From: Chromatiaceae bacterium
Lineage (GTDB): Bacteria; Pseudomonadota; Gammaproteobacteria; Chromatiales; Chromatiaceae
Assembly (NCBI GenBank): GCA_013426805.1
Contig: JACDZG010000040.1
Location: 1 to 55,568 of the forward strand
Length of the DNA stretch: 55,568 nucleotides
Reading direction: 5' to 3'
The notes under the pieces: generated by a model
What the model saw: only the letters and a program-made list of their open reading frames with translations
Databases searched by the model: none
What the model was told of the DNA's origin: nothing
In this document: piece by piece, positions 25,032 to 34,475 of the stretch
Layout: each line of letters starts with the position of its first letter
Position numbering within the stretch: the stretch's first letter is position 1
Position numbers and translations under genes: made by a program

Positions 25032-27131
25032 ATGACCGACACCGCCTTGACCCCAGCCGCCGCGGCCCTCGCGACCTACCGGCGGCTCGTCGCCGATCCG
25101 CACCTCATCGCCGCGCTCGACAGCGCGGCCGACGGCCACCCGCCCGCCGACCGGTCGGCGCAGCTTGCCGCGGCCGGGCACGCCGACGGCGGCAGCGTCG
25201 GCCTGGACGAACTGGCGGTGCAGGGCGCCCGGTTGCTCACCGACCCCGCGGCCTGGCTCGGCGACGCACCCGAGCTGGTCTTCCACCTCGCCACGCTGGA
25301 CCACGGCGGCGGCGGGCCGCCGCGCCCGGCCGGGCAGGTGCGCCTGACCCGCTCCGGGGCGCCGGACAACACCGACTGTCCCTGCGAGTACCAGGCCACC
25401 GATGGCACCACCACCGCGCTGCGCCTGGACGCGGGCCGCCTGATTGCCGCCGCCGCGGCCGGCGCGGAGGCCTCGCCGCTATGCCTGTATCTCGGCTTCG
25501 CCGGGGCGCCGGGGGCGGCCTCCGCCGCCCCGGTGTTGGTCGGCAACCTCGGCGACCGGCCCGCCCTGGGGTTGGTCGACCCCGGCACGCAGCAGGCTCT
25601 CTCGATCAACGACATCGCCGACAGCTTCACCGACTATTGGTGGGCCTGGTTGATCGGCGCGCTCGGTTTCTTCGGCATTGTCGGCAGCATCGTCGCCATC
25701 GTGCGTTGGCGGCGGGTCGCGGACGCGCCCCGGGAGCAGCCACAGGGTGCAAACGGAGAGCCACCGGTGCGGGATGCGTTCGACCAGCGCGCCCAGGACC
25801 GCCCGAACCCACCCGTGCCGGAGCAGATCGAGGCGGCCAAGAAGCGCTATCTCGAGCAAGTCACGGACGGGGTCGACGCGGCCCTGACGGAGCGCAAGCT
25901 CCCCCGGCTGACCGAGCCGCAGCGGCAAGCCCTGCAGAGCGCCTTCGAGCAGGCATTCGGATTACCGGAAGGCGACGCCGTGGGCACCTGGGTGATGACC
26001 TGGGCAATGACCAAGCAGAACGCCTTTATCGCCAACCAGGTGGAGAAGTTCATCGACTCGGAGGCACGACCACCGCAGAAGCCCCCGCGGGCTTCCCAAG
26101 CGCTAAAAGACACCGCGGACACCATGAAGCGCCTGTACGACGAGGCGCTCACGGCGATCCGCCAAGGCCTCACAGACACGGGAAAGACCAAGGACTGGAT
26201 CGACCGGGCACTAGAGTATTCGCAGGAGGGTTTGGTCACACGATTCCAGCGAGCCATCGGCAGACCGTCCACAACCGAAGGCGAGAACTGGATCGCCGAC
26301 TGGATCCGTCCTTGGGCAACCGGCGGGCGGGACGCCTATGTCCAAGACTGGATCAAAGACCTGCCGAAGCTCCCATTAGCGGACAACCAGTCGCTCAGCG
26401 ACTCGGCAGACGACCTGATCTTGAGCGTGGAGCTGACGGCGGAAGAAGCGGCGGAACTCGACCAACGCTACCTCCGGATCCAGCAGCAGGACGGCAACGC
26501 GCGAGACCCGGCAGAGCAGCGCAACCGCCGGACCGAGGCCCAGCAAACCATTGAGCAGATGGCCATCAAGACCGGGCTCCAAGGCCAGCGGCCGCAAACC
26601 CGGCAGGAACGCTTCGCCGAGCTGCGCGGGATCCAGACCAACCTGGACCGCTTGGCGAAGGTGCCTGAGGCCGACCTGCAACGGCGGGCTGATGAGACAC
26701 GGGTGCAGTACCAGGCCCGCCTTGAAGCACAGCGCCGGGCCTTGGCGCAGCAAGAACAGGCCGCGCAGCTTCAGGAGATCGCGGACAGCATGCAGGTGCT
26801 CAGTACCAACGCGGCGCTCGGTGTGACCAACGAAGACACAAAGGAGTACGAGGCCTTGCTGCAGCTTCAAACCCAGGTCGCGGCGATCGATCCCAGCGAC
26901 CCACAGGCCCCCGAGCAACTGCGCAGCAGCGCCGAACAGATCAACTTGCTCAACGCCAGCATCGTGCTCCAGTCCGACCGCCAGGTGACGCACCTCGACC
27001 AGTCCCAACGGCTGAAGAACCAGCAGGCCGAGGACGACTACCGAGAGCAGGAAGAGAAGATTCAAGACCTCGATCGGCAGCAGTCTCCAGGAGCGCACGA
27101 GCGCAGTAGGGAGCACTACACCGAAAAGTGA
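25032..27131 (+). CDS. Membrane-anchored coiled-coil protein, full-length member C
   Basis: The 699-residue protein has an N-terminal soluble domain (1-190), the family TM module at about 192-228 (SINDIADSFTDYWWAWLIGALG) and a very long helical, Gln/Glu-rich C-terminal half. The tail around 570-650 (EQAAQLQEIADSMQ, YEALLQLQTQVAAIDP, ASIVLQSDRQV) is the module seen in members A, B and the pseudogene at 23554. Its first 70 residues match that pseudogene. GGAG lies about 10 bp before the ATG. No enzyme motif is visible; a membrane scaffold is one guess. It is driven by its own P4 promoter. Confidence 0.68.
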   Translation: MTDTALTPAAAALATYRRLVADPHLIAALDSAADGHPPADRSAQLAAAGHADGGSVGLDELAVQGARLLTDPAAWLGDAPELVFHLATLDHGGGGPPRPAGQVRLTRSGAPDNTDCPCEYQATDGTTTALRLDAGRLIAAAAAGAEASPLCLYLGFAGAPGAASAAPVLVGNLGDRPALGLVDPGTQQALSINDIADSFTDYWWAWLIGALGFFGIVGSIVAIVRWRRVADAPREQPQGANGEPPVRDAFDQRAQDRPNPPVPEQIEAAKKRYLEQVTDGVDAALTERKLPRLTEPQRQALQSAFEQAFGLPEGDAVGTWVMTWAMTKQNAFIANQVEKFIDSEARPPQKPPRASQALKDTADTMKRLYDEALTAIRQGLTDTGKTKDWIDRALEYSQEGLVTRFQRAIGRPSTTEGENWIADWIRPWATGGRDAYVQDWIKDLPKLPLADNQSLSDSADDLILSVELTAEEAAELDQRYLRIQQQDGNARDPAEQRNRRTEAQQTIEQMAIKTGLQGQRPQTRQERFAELRGIQTNLDRLAKVPEADLQRRADETRVQYQARLEAQRRALAQQEQAAQLQEIADSMQVLSTNAALGVTNEDTKEYEALLQLQTQVAAIDPSDPQAPEQLRSSAEQINLLNASIVLQSDRQVTHLDQSQRLKNQQAEDDYREQEEKIQDLDRQQSPGAHERSREHYTEK

Positions 27132-27227
27132 CCCTACCCGCGCCGCCAGCCGCGGTTGGCGACCGGTCGGGCCGGTGCATCCTGGTGCGGCGCGCAAGGC
27201 CCCCGCCCGTGTGCCGGTTCGCAATGG

Positions 27228-27291
27228 TTGCAGCGCGCCGATGCACCATTGCGGCGCGCCGACCCCGCCGCCCCGCGGCACGCCCTAGGCT
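27228..27291 (+). promoter_or_regulatory. 21-bp-period promoter P5
   Basis: TTGCAGCGCGCCGA (27228-27241) and TTGCGGCGCGCCGA (27249-27262) are 21 bp apart. A weaker TAGGCT lies at 27286-27291, the same 24 bp on. The leader to the ATG at 27323 is only about 25 nt. Confidence 0.65.
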
Positions 27292-27322
27292 TTAACCATC
27301 CATGAACCCGGAGGACCACCGC

Positions 27323-29296
27323 ATGTCAACCAGCACCACCACCATCACCTTCAACCCGGCCTGTGTCGTCACCAACAACCTGACGGCGCCGACGGCGCCC
27401 GCCAACCCCGGCCCCCAGGCGACCTGGGATGGCAGCCTGATCGCCATCAGCGCCTACAACACCGGCAATGGCGTCGCGGCCGGCTATCAGCAGACCCTGC
27501 AACCGCTGCCGTTCAATCAGGGCGTGCCGCCGGCGCTGGAGCAGATCGTCGCGACCACCACCCTGACCACCACCGGCAGCGGCAGCAACGCCACCACCAA
27601 GGCGACTACGTCCTATGGCCCGCCGACCGCGCTGCCCAATACCCTGACCAGCACCACCGGCCCGTGCAGCGGCAATGGGACGACCCTGGCGCCCGGCCAG
27701 TCCGATACGCTGACCCTGGCCAATGCCCCCGGCAGCGCACCGAGCACGGGCAGCGGCAGCACCCCCCCCGGCGGGGTGTTCGACCTGATCTTTGCGCAGC
27801 CCGACAACTGGTTCCCGGTGCAGAGCGTCGGCACCATGGCCCTGTCCATGCCCGGCTTCGGCGCCAGCGCCGGCACCAGCAAGATGACCTACCAGCCGAT
27901 CACACTGACCGCCACCACCACGCCCGACGAGCCCAGCCCCTGCGTCAATGCCTGGCTGTTCTATCAAGAGATCAATGCCAACCCGAGCAGCGAACTGGCA
28001 CAGCAGTTCGGCCAGGTCGGTAATTCGCTCAATCAGACCGCCGGCTCGACCAGCGACATCGACAGCGCCATCGCCGCGTTCTTCAAAGGCACCAAGGACT
28101 ACCAGAACGTCACGTTGGCCGCCTGGACGGCGGTGTCGAGCTGGTTGACGACCTTCGCCACGCCCTGGGCCAACTTCGCGTCGGAGTACACCTATTACCT
28201 GACCAAGCAGCCGACGAACCCGCACGACTCCAAGAAGGCCGGCCGCATCGTGTTCAGCAAGTCCTCGACCGACACCCCATCCATCATCCTGCCCGGCGGC
28301 GGCACCAACGCCATGGCGGGCTATGCGATCACCTATTACGACGACTGGGACGACAAGACCGACGGCGCCATGTCGCTCTACTTCTGCAACGGCCAGTTGG
28401 TGTCGGACCTCCACGCGGACGTCCCCGCGGTGTGCCTGGCGCTCAATTACGCCTCGCTCTCCACCTTCTCGGCACAACAGGAGGATTGGGGCAGCATCGT
28501 CCCGACCTTGGCGGGCAACTTCGAGGGGACGCAGGTGGTCGGCTTGCACTGGAAAAAATCCGACGACGAAGACGGCTGGCAGAAGTTTGAGGCCGGAGCC
28601 GACAAGGTCTGGGGCTCCACCGGCATGCATGTCTTCATGTCGATCACCGCCTTGATGATGAGCTTGGGCATGGTCTTCGAATGCGTCTCGTGGATCTACA
28701 AGAAGCTCAAACCCAAGGAGCAGGCGAGCGGCGAGAAAGCGACCGACGAGGATATCGCGGAGGTGCACAACGACGCTGCGGACAATCTTGACACGACCCA
28801 GAAGGATGCCCAGGCCGACGCCGACAAGCTCGGCCCGAACGCGCCCCAGGTGCCGGAGGGCAGCGAGCTTCTGCAGAACCAGCAGAATGTTCAGCAGAAG
28901 CTCCAGACGAGCGACAACCAGGTGGCAATCGACGGACAGCAGGTCGAGGTCGAGATGCAGGAGCAGCAGATCGAGGAGGACGCCAGCGTATCGGTCGACC
29001 AGAACCTGGAGAACCAAGCCATGAAGGTCGAGACCGAGAGTACGCAGATCAGCGGCGAGAATGCCGCTGACCCGAATGTGAAGCAGGAGATCACCGAAAA
29101 CCAGCAGCAGATCACCGCCGAGCAGTCGCAGCTCAAGGTCATCGACCAGCAGGACAGCGCCGGCTTCTCCGTGCAACAGCAGCAACAGAATGCGGAGGCC
29201 GAGGACGATCTGAACAAGATCACGGAAGAGAAGAACGAGGAACAGGCCAAGGAGAAATCCAAGAACGACGAGTTCAAGCCGGACGAGGAGTTCTAG
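27323..29296 (+). CDS. Large TM protein with Thr/Gly-rich N-terminus and Gln/Glu-rich coiled-coil tail
   Basis: The 657-residue protein was given the ATG at 27323 because GGAGG lies 9 bp upstream; an ATG at 27302 lacks one. Residues 1-190 are Thr/Ser/Gly/Pro-rich and beta-like. A domain at about 205-290 (CVNAWLFYQEINANP, IAAFF, VTLAAWTAVSSW) is shared with the next gene (HCQALWAFYQQ, VADFF, CTLAQWTQVGWW). One membrane helix lies near 434-458. The last 190 residues are highly acidic and Gln-rich (QQVEVEMQEQQIEEDA). I do not recognise a family. It is probably the first gene of an operon with 29425 and 32232. Confidence 0.65.
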   Translation: MSTSTTTITFNPACVVTNNLTAPTAPANPGPQATWDGSLIAISAYNTGNGVAAGYQQTLQPLPFNQGVPPALEQIVATTTLTTTGSGSNATTKATTSYGPPTALPNTLTSTTGPCSGNGTTLAPGQSDTLTLANAPGSAPSTGSGSTPPGGVFDLIFAQPDNWFPVQSVGTMALSMPGFGASAGTSKMTYQPITLTATTTPDEPSPCVNAWLFYQEINANPSSELAQQFGQVGNSLNQTAGSTSDIDSAIAAFFKGTKDYQNVTLAAWTAVSSWLTTFATPWANFASEYTYYLTKQPTNPHDSKKAGRIVFSKSSTDTPSIILPGGGTNAMAGYAITYYDDWDDKTDGAMSLYFCNGQLVSDLHADVPAVCLALNYASLSTFSAQQEDWGSIVPTLAGNFEGTQVVGLHWKKSDDEDGWQKFEAGADKVWGSTGMHVFMSITALMMSLGMVFECVSWIYKKLKPKEQASGEKATDEDIAEVHNDAADNLDTTQKDAQADADKLGPNAPQVPEGSELLQNQQNVQQKLQTSDNQVAIDGQQVEVEMQEQQIEEDASVSVDQNLENQAMKVETESTQISGENAADPNVKQEITENQQQITAEQSQLKVIDQQDSAGFSVQQQQQNAEAEDDLNKITEEKNEEQAKEKSKNDEFKPDEEF

Positions 29297-29310
29297 CCCC
29301 GCGGCCTCAG

Positions 29311-29346
29311 CCGATGGTTGCGGCGCCGCTGCGCCGCGACCATCGG
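29311..29346. terminator. Hairpin between the two large TM-protein genes
   Basis: A 16-bp stem with one T-G wobble (CCGATGGTTGCGGCGC) closes a CGCT loop, 15 bp after the stop of the upstream gene. There is no T-run. With no other promoter seen before 29425, it may act as a partial terminator or attenuator. Confidence 0.5.
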
Positions 29347-29424
29347 CAGCCACGAACGGGGCTCTCCCGGTTCGTCTGTCTTCACTTGCCGGGGCGCCGC
29401 CGTGGCGTCCCGCGGAGCCCCTGC

Positions 29425-32157
29425 ATGACCGACATCGCCGTCACCGTCGTCAATCAACTCGATTGCGCGCTCTGCGTGTGCAATTCGTTCACGCCGACCC
29501 CGCCCGCTACCGCGAACCCGAGCACCGATGCCGCCGACTACCAGGCGGTGCATACACCCATCGGCACGGTGCCGGCCAATGGCTCGGCCACGGTCACGGC
29601 GCCGGGGCCGATCTGTCAATTGGTCATCAGCCGCGCCACGGACGGCTTCCCGGTACAGGAATTCGTGCCGCCGTTCAACGCCACCGCGGCGAGTACCACC
29701 ATCACGGACGACGACCTCGGCCACTGCCAGGCGTTATGGGCCTTCTATCAGCAGGTCTTTGCCCAGCCCTACAGCCCCGCCGCGCTGCAGTTCAATGCGC
29801 TGCTGCTCGGTACCACCAACATCGGCGCCCTATCCGCGCAGGTGGCGGACTTCTTCAATGCCAATGGCCTGCCCGGCTGCACCCTGGCCCAATGGACCCA
29901 GGTCGGCTGGTGGGCCGGCAACGACCTGCACGCCTGGGACGGCACCTATTGGTGCTATCTGCCGCCGGACCTGTCCGGCGGGCTGGTGCTGCCGGACGAA
30001 CCCTGTGCCACGCTCTGTATCAGCAACGGCGCGGCGCGGTGGACGCCGACCGCGGCAACCGGTACCCCGCCGCCGGTGCTGACCTATGCCGACAATCTGC
30101 TCACCTCCGCCGGTGCCGGACCCACCAGCGGGCTCTATCTGACCGCGCTGCCCCGCGAGTTGGCCTGGGAGGGCCAGCCGGGGGTGCAGGCGCTGTGCCT
30201 GATCGGCACCATGGACGGCAAGCAGTTGATCGCGCAGCCCTATCAGAATCCACCGCTGCCCTGGTGGGTCGGGGCCTATGACCTGGCCTGGATCAGCTTC
30301 CAGACGCTGCAGGTGGCGATGACCTTGCAGATGATCGGCGTGGTGTTTGCGCAGAGCGCCGGCGCCCTGGCCTGGCTGTCGGCGCGGGTCGGCGACCTGG
30401 TGCAGTCGATCAGCGCCCGACTCAGCGCGCGTGCCGAGAGCGCGGACCCGGACGCGGCGATGGGCACGGAGGCGGACCCAGTAGACGTGGATGTGGATGT
30501 CGATACCGATACCGACATCGTCGACATCACCGAGACCGATACCGTCACCGACACGGACACCGATACCGACATTGACGTCGACGTGGACGACGACTGCTTT
30601 GCCGTCATCGACGTGGATACCGATGTGGACGTGGATATCGACACCGATATCGACGACGAGACCGATATCGACATCGACACCGATATCGACACCGACATCG
30701 ACACCGAGGTGGCGGTGCCCCCCGGTTCCGTGAGCCGCGCGCTGAGTCGTCTCGGCCATTGGATCATGGCCGAGGGCTTCGCGCTGCTGGTGAAGAACCT
30801 GGCGATCATGGGCGCCTTGATCGGCACCCAGAAGCTGCTCGGCGCCTGGGGTCAGGCCGCCGGCCAGGCGGAGCTGGACCTGGCCCCGGAGCAGTGCACC
30901 GGGCTTGGGCTCCTCACCAATTACATGCGCAACCCGGCCAACCCCATCGGCGAGCGCTGGGACACCTTCGCCGATTACGTGCAGCAGGCCGGCCCCGACG
31001 CCGGCGAGCAGACGGTGTTGCTCAGCGCCATCGTCAGCACCGGGGACCCGAGCGAGGATCAGGCGGCGGCGGCCTGGAACTGGCCGGCGCTGACGCGCGA
31101 GGCGCTGGTGCTGGTGCTGGCGCAATACCACAGCAGCGCGACCGACGACACCGCCTATCGCATCCTGGCGCAGTACGTCGTCAATGGTCAGCCGCTGCCG
31201 CTCAAGGTCGGCGCCGAGACCGCGCTCAGTGCCATCGACACGGTGGTGGACCCGGCGCCCGGGCTCACCTACGGCACGATTGCGCTGGCGGCCACCGCGG
31301 GCGGCACGGCCGGCGCCTTCGGCAAGCCGCGGGCCTTGCAGCAATCGGTGGCCAATCCCGGCGGGCTCGCGCTCGCGGTGTTTGCCGACCGGCTGACCAT
31401 GGCCTTCACCGGGCCGGCGCGCTTCCTGAACCTCTGGTCGAGCAGCGACGGCAAGACCTTCGGCAACCAGGTGGTGCTGCCCTACGCGAGCCGGTATGCG
31501 CCTTCGCTCGCGGTCTGCGCCGGACAACTGGTGCTGACCTTCGTCGGCATGGATGGGCCGCTCTATCTGTGCTGGTCGGCGGACGCGCTGACCTTCAGCA
31601 CGCCGGTGGTGTGGAGCGGCCCGGTGCCCAGCGCCCGGCCGACGCTGACCAGCGCGGACGGTGCGCTGTGGGTGGCCTGGGCCGACGGCGGCCGCCTCGA
31701 GGCCTGGCAGTCGCCGCAGTTGGCGGGCCTGGTCCACGGCCAGCCGGCGTCGAGCTTCCTGTCCGGCTGGCAGGACGGGGGGACCTTCGGCTCGGGTTTC
31801 GGCGCGGTGCCGGTGAGTCTCACGACCCGCGACGGGGCCTTCCGGCTCGCGTATACCACCACCGCGGCGGGTGCCGGCGGCGCCCGGCTCGGGCTCGCCG
31901 GCTCGGCCATCGGTGCCGGCTCCTATCGCCCCATCGCCATGCCCGCGCCGCTCGCCGTAGACGGGGATCTGGCGCTCGCCACCGACGGCGAGGCGCTGGT
32001 GGCCTGTTATGTCAGCGCCGGCCAGGTGATCTGCTGCCAGGCGCCGGACAGCGCCCAGTATCGATTGAGCACCATTGCCGTCGGCGCGCAGCCGGCGGCC
32101 GCGTTGTTCAACGGCAACCTGTATGTCGCCTATACCGTGGCGCGTGCCGCGGCTTGA
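29425..32157 (+). CDS. Large TM protein with Asp-X repeat and propeller-like C-terminus
   Basis: The 910-residue protein has an N-terminal beta-like region with several Cys, a domain at about 105-175 shared with the 27323 product, and a hydrophobic stretch (about 290-330). An extraordinary acidic repeat of Asp alternating with Val/Thr/Ile follows (354-430), then a second hydrophobic segment (about 447-475). The C-terminal 280 residues contain sialidase/propeller-like blades (FLNLWSSSDGKTFGNQVVLP; LYLCWSADALTFSTPVVW). No signal peptide is visible. The Asp repeat may bind Ca2+ or other cations, which is an inference from composition. I know no family with this layout. Confidence 0.68.
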   Translation: MTDIAVTVVNQLDCALCVCNSFTPTPPATANPSTDAADYQAVHTPIGTVPANGSATVTAPGPICQLVISRATDGFPVQEFVPPFNATAASTTITDDDLGHCQALWAFYQQVFAQPYSPAALQFNALLLGTTNIGALSAQVADFFNANGLPGCTLAQWTQVGWWAGNDLHAWDGTYWCYLPPDLSGGLVLPDEPCATLCISNGAARWTPTAATGTPPPVLTYADNLLTSAGAGPTSGLYLTALPRELAWEGQPGVQALCLIGTMDGKQLIAQPYQNPPLPWWVGAYDLAWISFQTLQVAMTLQMIGVVFAQSAGALAWLSARVGDLVQSISARLSARAESADPDAAMGTEADPVDVDVDVDTDTDIVDITETDTVTDTDTDTDIDVDVDDDCFAVIDVDTDVDVDIDTDIDDETDIDIDTDIDTDIDTEVAVPPGSVSRALSRLGHWIMAEGFALLVKNLAIMGALIGTQKLLGAWGQAAGQAELDLAPEQCTGLGLLTNYMRNPANPIGERWDTFADYVQQAGPDAGEQTVLLSAIVSTGDPSEDQAAAAWNWPALTREALVLVLAQYHSSATDDTAYRILAQYVVNGQPLPLKVGAETALSAIDTVVDPAPGLTYGTIALAATAGGTAGAFGKPRALQQSVANPGGLALAVFADRLTMAFTGPARFLNLWSSSDGKTFGNQVVLPYASRYAPSLAVCAGQLVLTFVGMDGPLYLCWSADALTFSTPVVWSGPVPSARPTLTSADGALWVAWADGGRLEAWQSPQLAGLVHGQPASSFLSGWQDGGTFGSGFGAVPVSLTTRDGAFRLAYTTTAAGAGGARLGLAGSAIGAGSYRPIAMPAPLAVDGDLALATDGEALVACYVSAGQVICCQAPDSAQYRLSTIAVGAQPAAALFNGNLYVAYTVARAAA
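30478..30714 (+). repeat. In-frame 6-bp-type repeat coding for an Asp-X tract
   Basis: Degenerate GACACC, GATATC and GACGTG hexamers in tandem encode alternating Asp and Thr/Ile/Val for about 75 residues with few interruptions. Third-base variation suggests selection on the protein rather than recent slippage. Confidence 0.85.
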
Positions 32158-32231
32158 ACCAGCCGGCGACGGCGTGCGACGCACGGCGATTGGAATCGGC
32201 CGATCGCCATTTCCTGTGGAGCAAAAGTCTC

Positions 32232-33728
32232 ATGACGCAATACGTGGGTTATCTCGACGCCGGCCAGGCGATGACTGCCGACGATATTCTGGTACCCTGG
32301 AACTGCAACGTCTCGCTGTGCTTCAACGGCACCAGGCTGGAGTTGATCCAATACGCGCCGGGGGGCAAGACCTCGGCCACGCTGTGGAGTCAGGCCACCC
32401 CCGGCGGCAGCCGCGCGGTACTGCAGCCGGACGGCGATTTCCAGGTGCTCGATGCTGCCGGCAAGCTGATCTGGAACACCAAAACCAGCGGCGCCGGCAG
32501 CCGGCTGGTGTGCGCCGCCGACGGCGCGCTGGCGCTGGTCGGGGCTACCGGGTCCGTGGCCTGGCACCCGGGCGGCGTCGCCGTGGCGGGCAGCACCGGC
32601 TATCTGTACCGCCTGTTCCCGGGTCAACAGCTCGATTGCACCGATGTGCTCTGGTCGGCGAATGCCCGCTATCGCCTGGTGATGCAGCCGGACGGCAACC
32701 TGGTGCAGTACGCCAACCACGGCAACACGCAGCAGCCGCTGTGGTCCTCCGCCACGTGCCAACAGGGCGGGCAAAGCGCGGTGATGCAGGCGGACGGTAA
32801 TTTCGTGCTCTATACCGCCGGCGGCGAGTCGAACGGCAGCGCGCTCTGGGCCAGCCATACCTCCGAACACAACCAGGGTGAAACCGTGCTCACCCTGTCC
32901 GACAACGGCAAGCTGGCAGTGGTGCGCAGCGGCACTGAGGTCTGGTCCAGCGGGTCCGGGCAGGACGACTGCACCAGCTATTCCCCGTTCCTGAACGCCG
33001 GCCAGTCCCTCAAGGTCGGCGACAGCCTGTTCGCGGTCAATCTCGGCTACTCGCTGACGCTCCAGTCGGACGGCGAGCTGGCGCTGTATCGGTTCGTGAG
33101 TGCCCCGGGCGCCTGCGGGGAGACCTGGCAGCGGCTCTGGGCGGCCGGGACCGTCGGCCGGGGAGCAAGCCAGGCGGTGATGCAGGACGACGGCAATTTC
33201 GTCGTCTACGACGGCGCGAACCGACCGCTCTGGGGTGCCGGCAGCAACAACAGCGCCAGCGGCAACTACCTGTTTCTGGAAGACACCGGCAACCTGTCGG
33301 TCGTCAACGACGGCAAGACCTGCTGGACCAGCGCCACCACCCAGGCGCCGCAGCGGATCGTCGGCGCGCTCCTGCCCGCTTGCAGCCTTCAGGTCGGCGA
33401 CACGCTGGTGTCGCCCAATGGGTTGTACCGGCTGACGTTGACCGCGACCGGCGATGTGGTGTGGTCCGTGATCGAGGGCGACCGGCAGCTCTGGCACAGC
33501 AACACCGCGGGCCAGGGCGGCCATGTCCTGGTGATGCAGACCGACGGCAATCTGGTGCTTTACAGCCTCGGCGGTGAACCGCGCGGTCATGCGCTCTGGG
33601 CCAGCCACACCTCGAAGTACGGCTGCAGCGCGCTGCAGGCCCAGGACGACGGCAATCTGGTGCTCTACGACGACTGCGGCAACGGCAAGGCACGCTGGTC
33701 CTCCGGCACCGTGCAGTCGAGCGGCTGA
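32232..33728 (+). CDS. Multi-domain B-lectin (bulb-type mannose-binding lectin) protein
   Basis: The 498-residue protein is made almost entirely of B-lectin repeats. The carbohydrate-binding pattern Q-x-D-x-N-x-V-x-Y recurs: MQPDGNLVQY, MQADGNFVLY, MQDDGNFVVY, MQTDGNLVLY and AQDDGNLVLY are intact, and LQPDGDFQVL and LQSDGELALY are weaker. LWSS/LWAS motifs follow each. About four domains are present. The family typically binds mannose-type glycans. There is no signal peptide. The ATG at 32232 has GGAG upstream. It follows the Asp-repeat protein by 74 bp and is likely in its operon, suggesting a surface or target-recognition role; the target glycan is unknown. Confidence 0.88.
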   Translation: MTQYVGYLDAGQAMTADDILVPWNCNVSLCFNGTRLELIQYAPGGKTSATLWSQATPGGSRAVLQPDGDFQVLDAAGKLIWNTKTSGAGSRLVCAADGALALVGATGSVAWHPGGVAVAGSTGYLYRLFPGQQLDCTDVLWSANARYRLVMQPDGNLVQYANHGNTQQPLWSSATCQQGGQSAVMQADGNFVLYTAGGESNGSALWASHTSEHNQGETVLTLSDNGKLAVVRSGTEVWSSGSGQDDCTSYSPFLNAGQSLKVGDSLFAVNLGYSLTLQSDGELALYRFVSAPGACGETWQRLWAAGTVGRGASQAVMQDDGNFVVYDGANRPLWGAGSNNSASGNYLFLEDTGNLSVVNDGKTCWTSATTQAPQRIVGALLPACSLQVGDTLVSPNGLYRLTLTATGDVVWSVIEGDRQLWHSNTAGQGGHVLVMQTDGNLVLYSLGGEPRGHALWASHTSKYGCSALQAQDDGNLVLYDDCGNGKARWSSGTVQSSG

Positions 33729-33778
33729 GCCTGGCCCACGGGACCGCGGACGTGCCCGCGGCCCCCGCCGGAGTGGCT

Positions 33779-34408
33779 TCAAGCCCCGGCGCCGATCAGC
33801 GAATGCACGAGCAGGTCGTCGAACTGCCGCCCGAGCAGCGCGATCTTGCCGGCCTGGTCATGGCCGTTGATGATGGTGCGCGCGTCCTCCCATTGCGGCA
33901 TCTGGCCCTGGCGGAAGAATTCGTCGAGCCGCTTGCCGGTGAACCAACCCTCCAGCATACCGGTGGTGGCGATGCGATAGGCGATCGGCGGGTTCTTGGC
34001 CTGGTCCGGGTCGCCGAGCAGATCGGCCCCGACCTCCGTGCCGGCGCGGGCGTAGTTGGTGCGCCCGGTCAACTGCACATAGCCACGCCCGTGGAAACGC
34101 GCTCCGTCGCCGGCTGCGGTATTGCCGAGCTGCTTGCCGACCGCGGTCTGCGGGCCGTAGCGCTGATTGAAGTAATCAGTGCTGCCGTATTCGTCGATCG
34201 GGCGCAGGGTGTGCGCGGTCTCCCAATCGAAGGTGGCAAAGCAATAGCCCAATTGCTGCCGGCCGGTGACGGGGTCGGCCGGGTTATCGAAGCGGGTGTC
34301 CGCCGCGATCGCATCGAGCAGGGCGTTGATGGCGTCCACCAGGTCCTGGTGCAGGGCGCCGAAGTGCTGGCGGAAGCCGGCGAAGAACTTGTCGCGGTCG
34401 ATGTGCAT
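33779..34408 (-). CDS. GH19 chitinase/endolysin-like enzyme
   Basis: The 209-residue protein matches the GH19 core of phage and bacterial endolysins: GYCFATFDWETAHT with an acidic residue near the start of the cleft, then FHGRGYVQLTGRTNYARAG, the family signature, and a C-terminal NGHDQAGKIALLGR. Small single-domain GH19 proteins cleave peptidoglycan or chitin glycans. The ATG at 34408 follows AGGTGA. There is no signal peptide, as for the GH25 enzyme. It is convergent with the lectin gene and has its own 21-bp-period promoter P6, linking it to the regulon. Confidence 0.85.
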   Translation of the reverse strand: MHIDRDKFFAGFRQHFGALHQDLVDAINALLDAIAADTRFDNPADPVTGRQQLGYCFATFDWETAHTLRPIDEYGSTDYFNQRYGPQTAVGKQLGNTAAGDGARFHGRGYVQLTGRTNYARAGTEVGADLLGDPDQAKNPPIAYRIATTGMLEGWFTGKRLDEFFRQGQMPQWEDARTIINGHDQAGKIALLGRQFDDLLVHSLIGAGA

Positions 34409-34475
34409 GGGATCACCTGTGCGGCTGGGGCGAGCGTGTCGAAGCGACGGCGACGCGCTGCGCCGTCTCACCCCA

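Noticed and set aside
29830-32184. 784-codon antisense frame with a His-Val/Asp repeat
   Set aside because: It is the complement of the Asp-X repeat gene; the sense frame has a sensible start, hydrophobic segments and propeller-like blades.
30759-32231. A long upstream extension of the B-lectin gene in its own frame
   Set aside because: It overlaps the Asp-repeat gene throughout and is Arg/Gly-rich; the ATG at 32232 with GGAG upstream starts the lectin domain directly.
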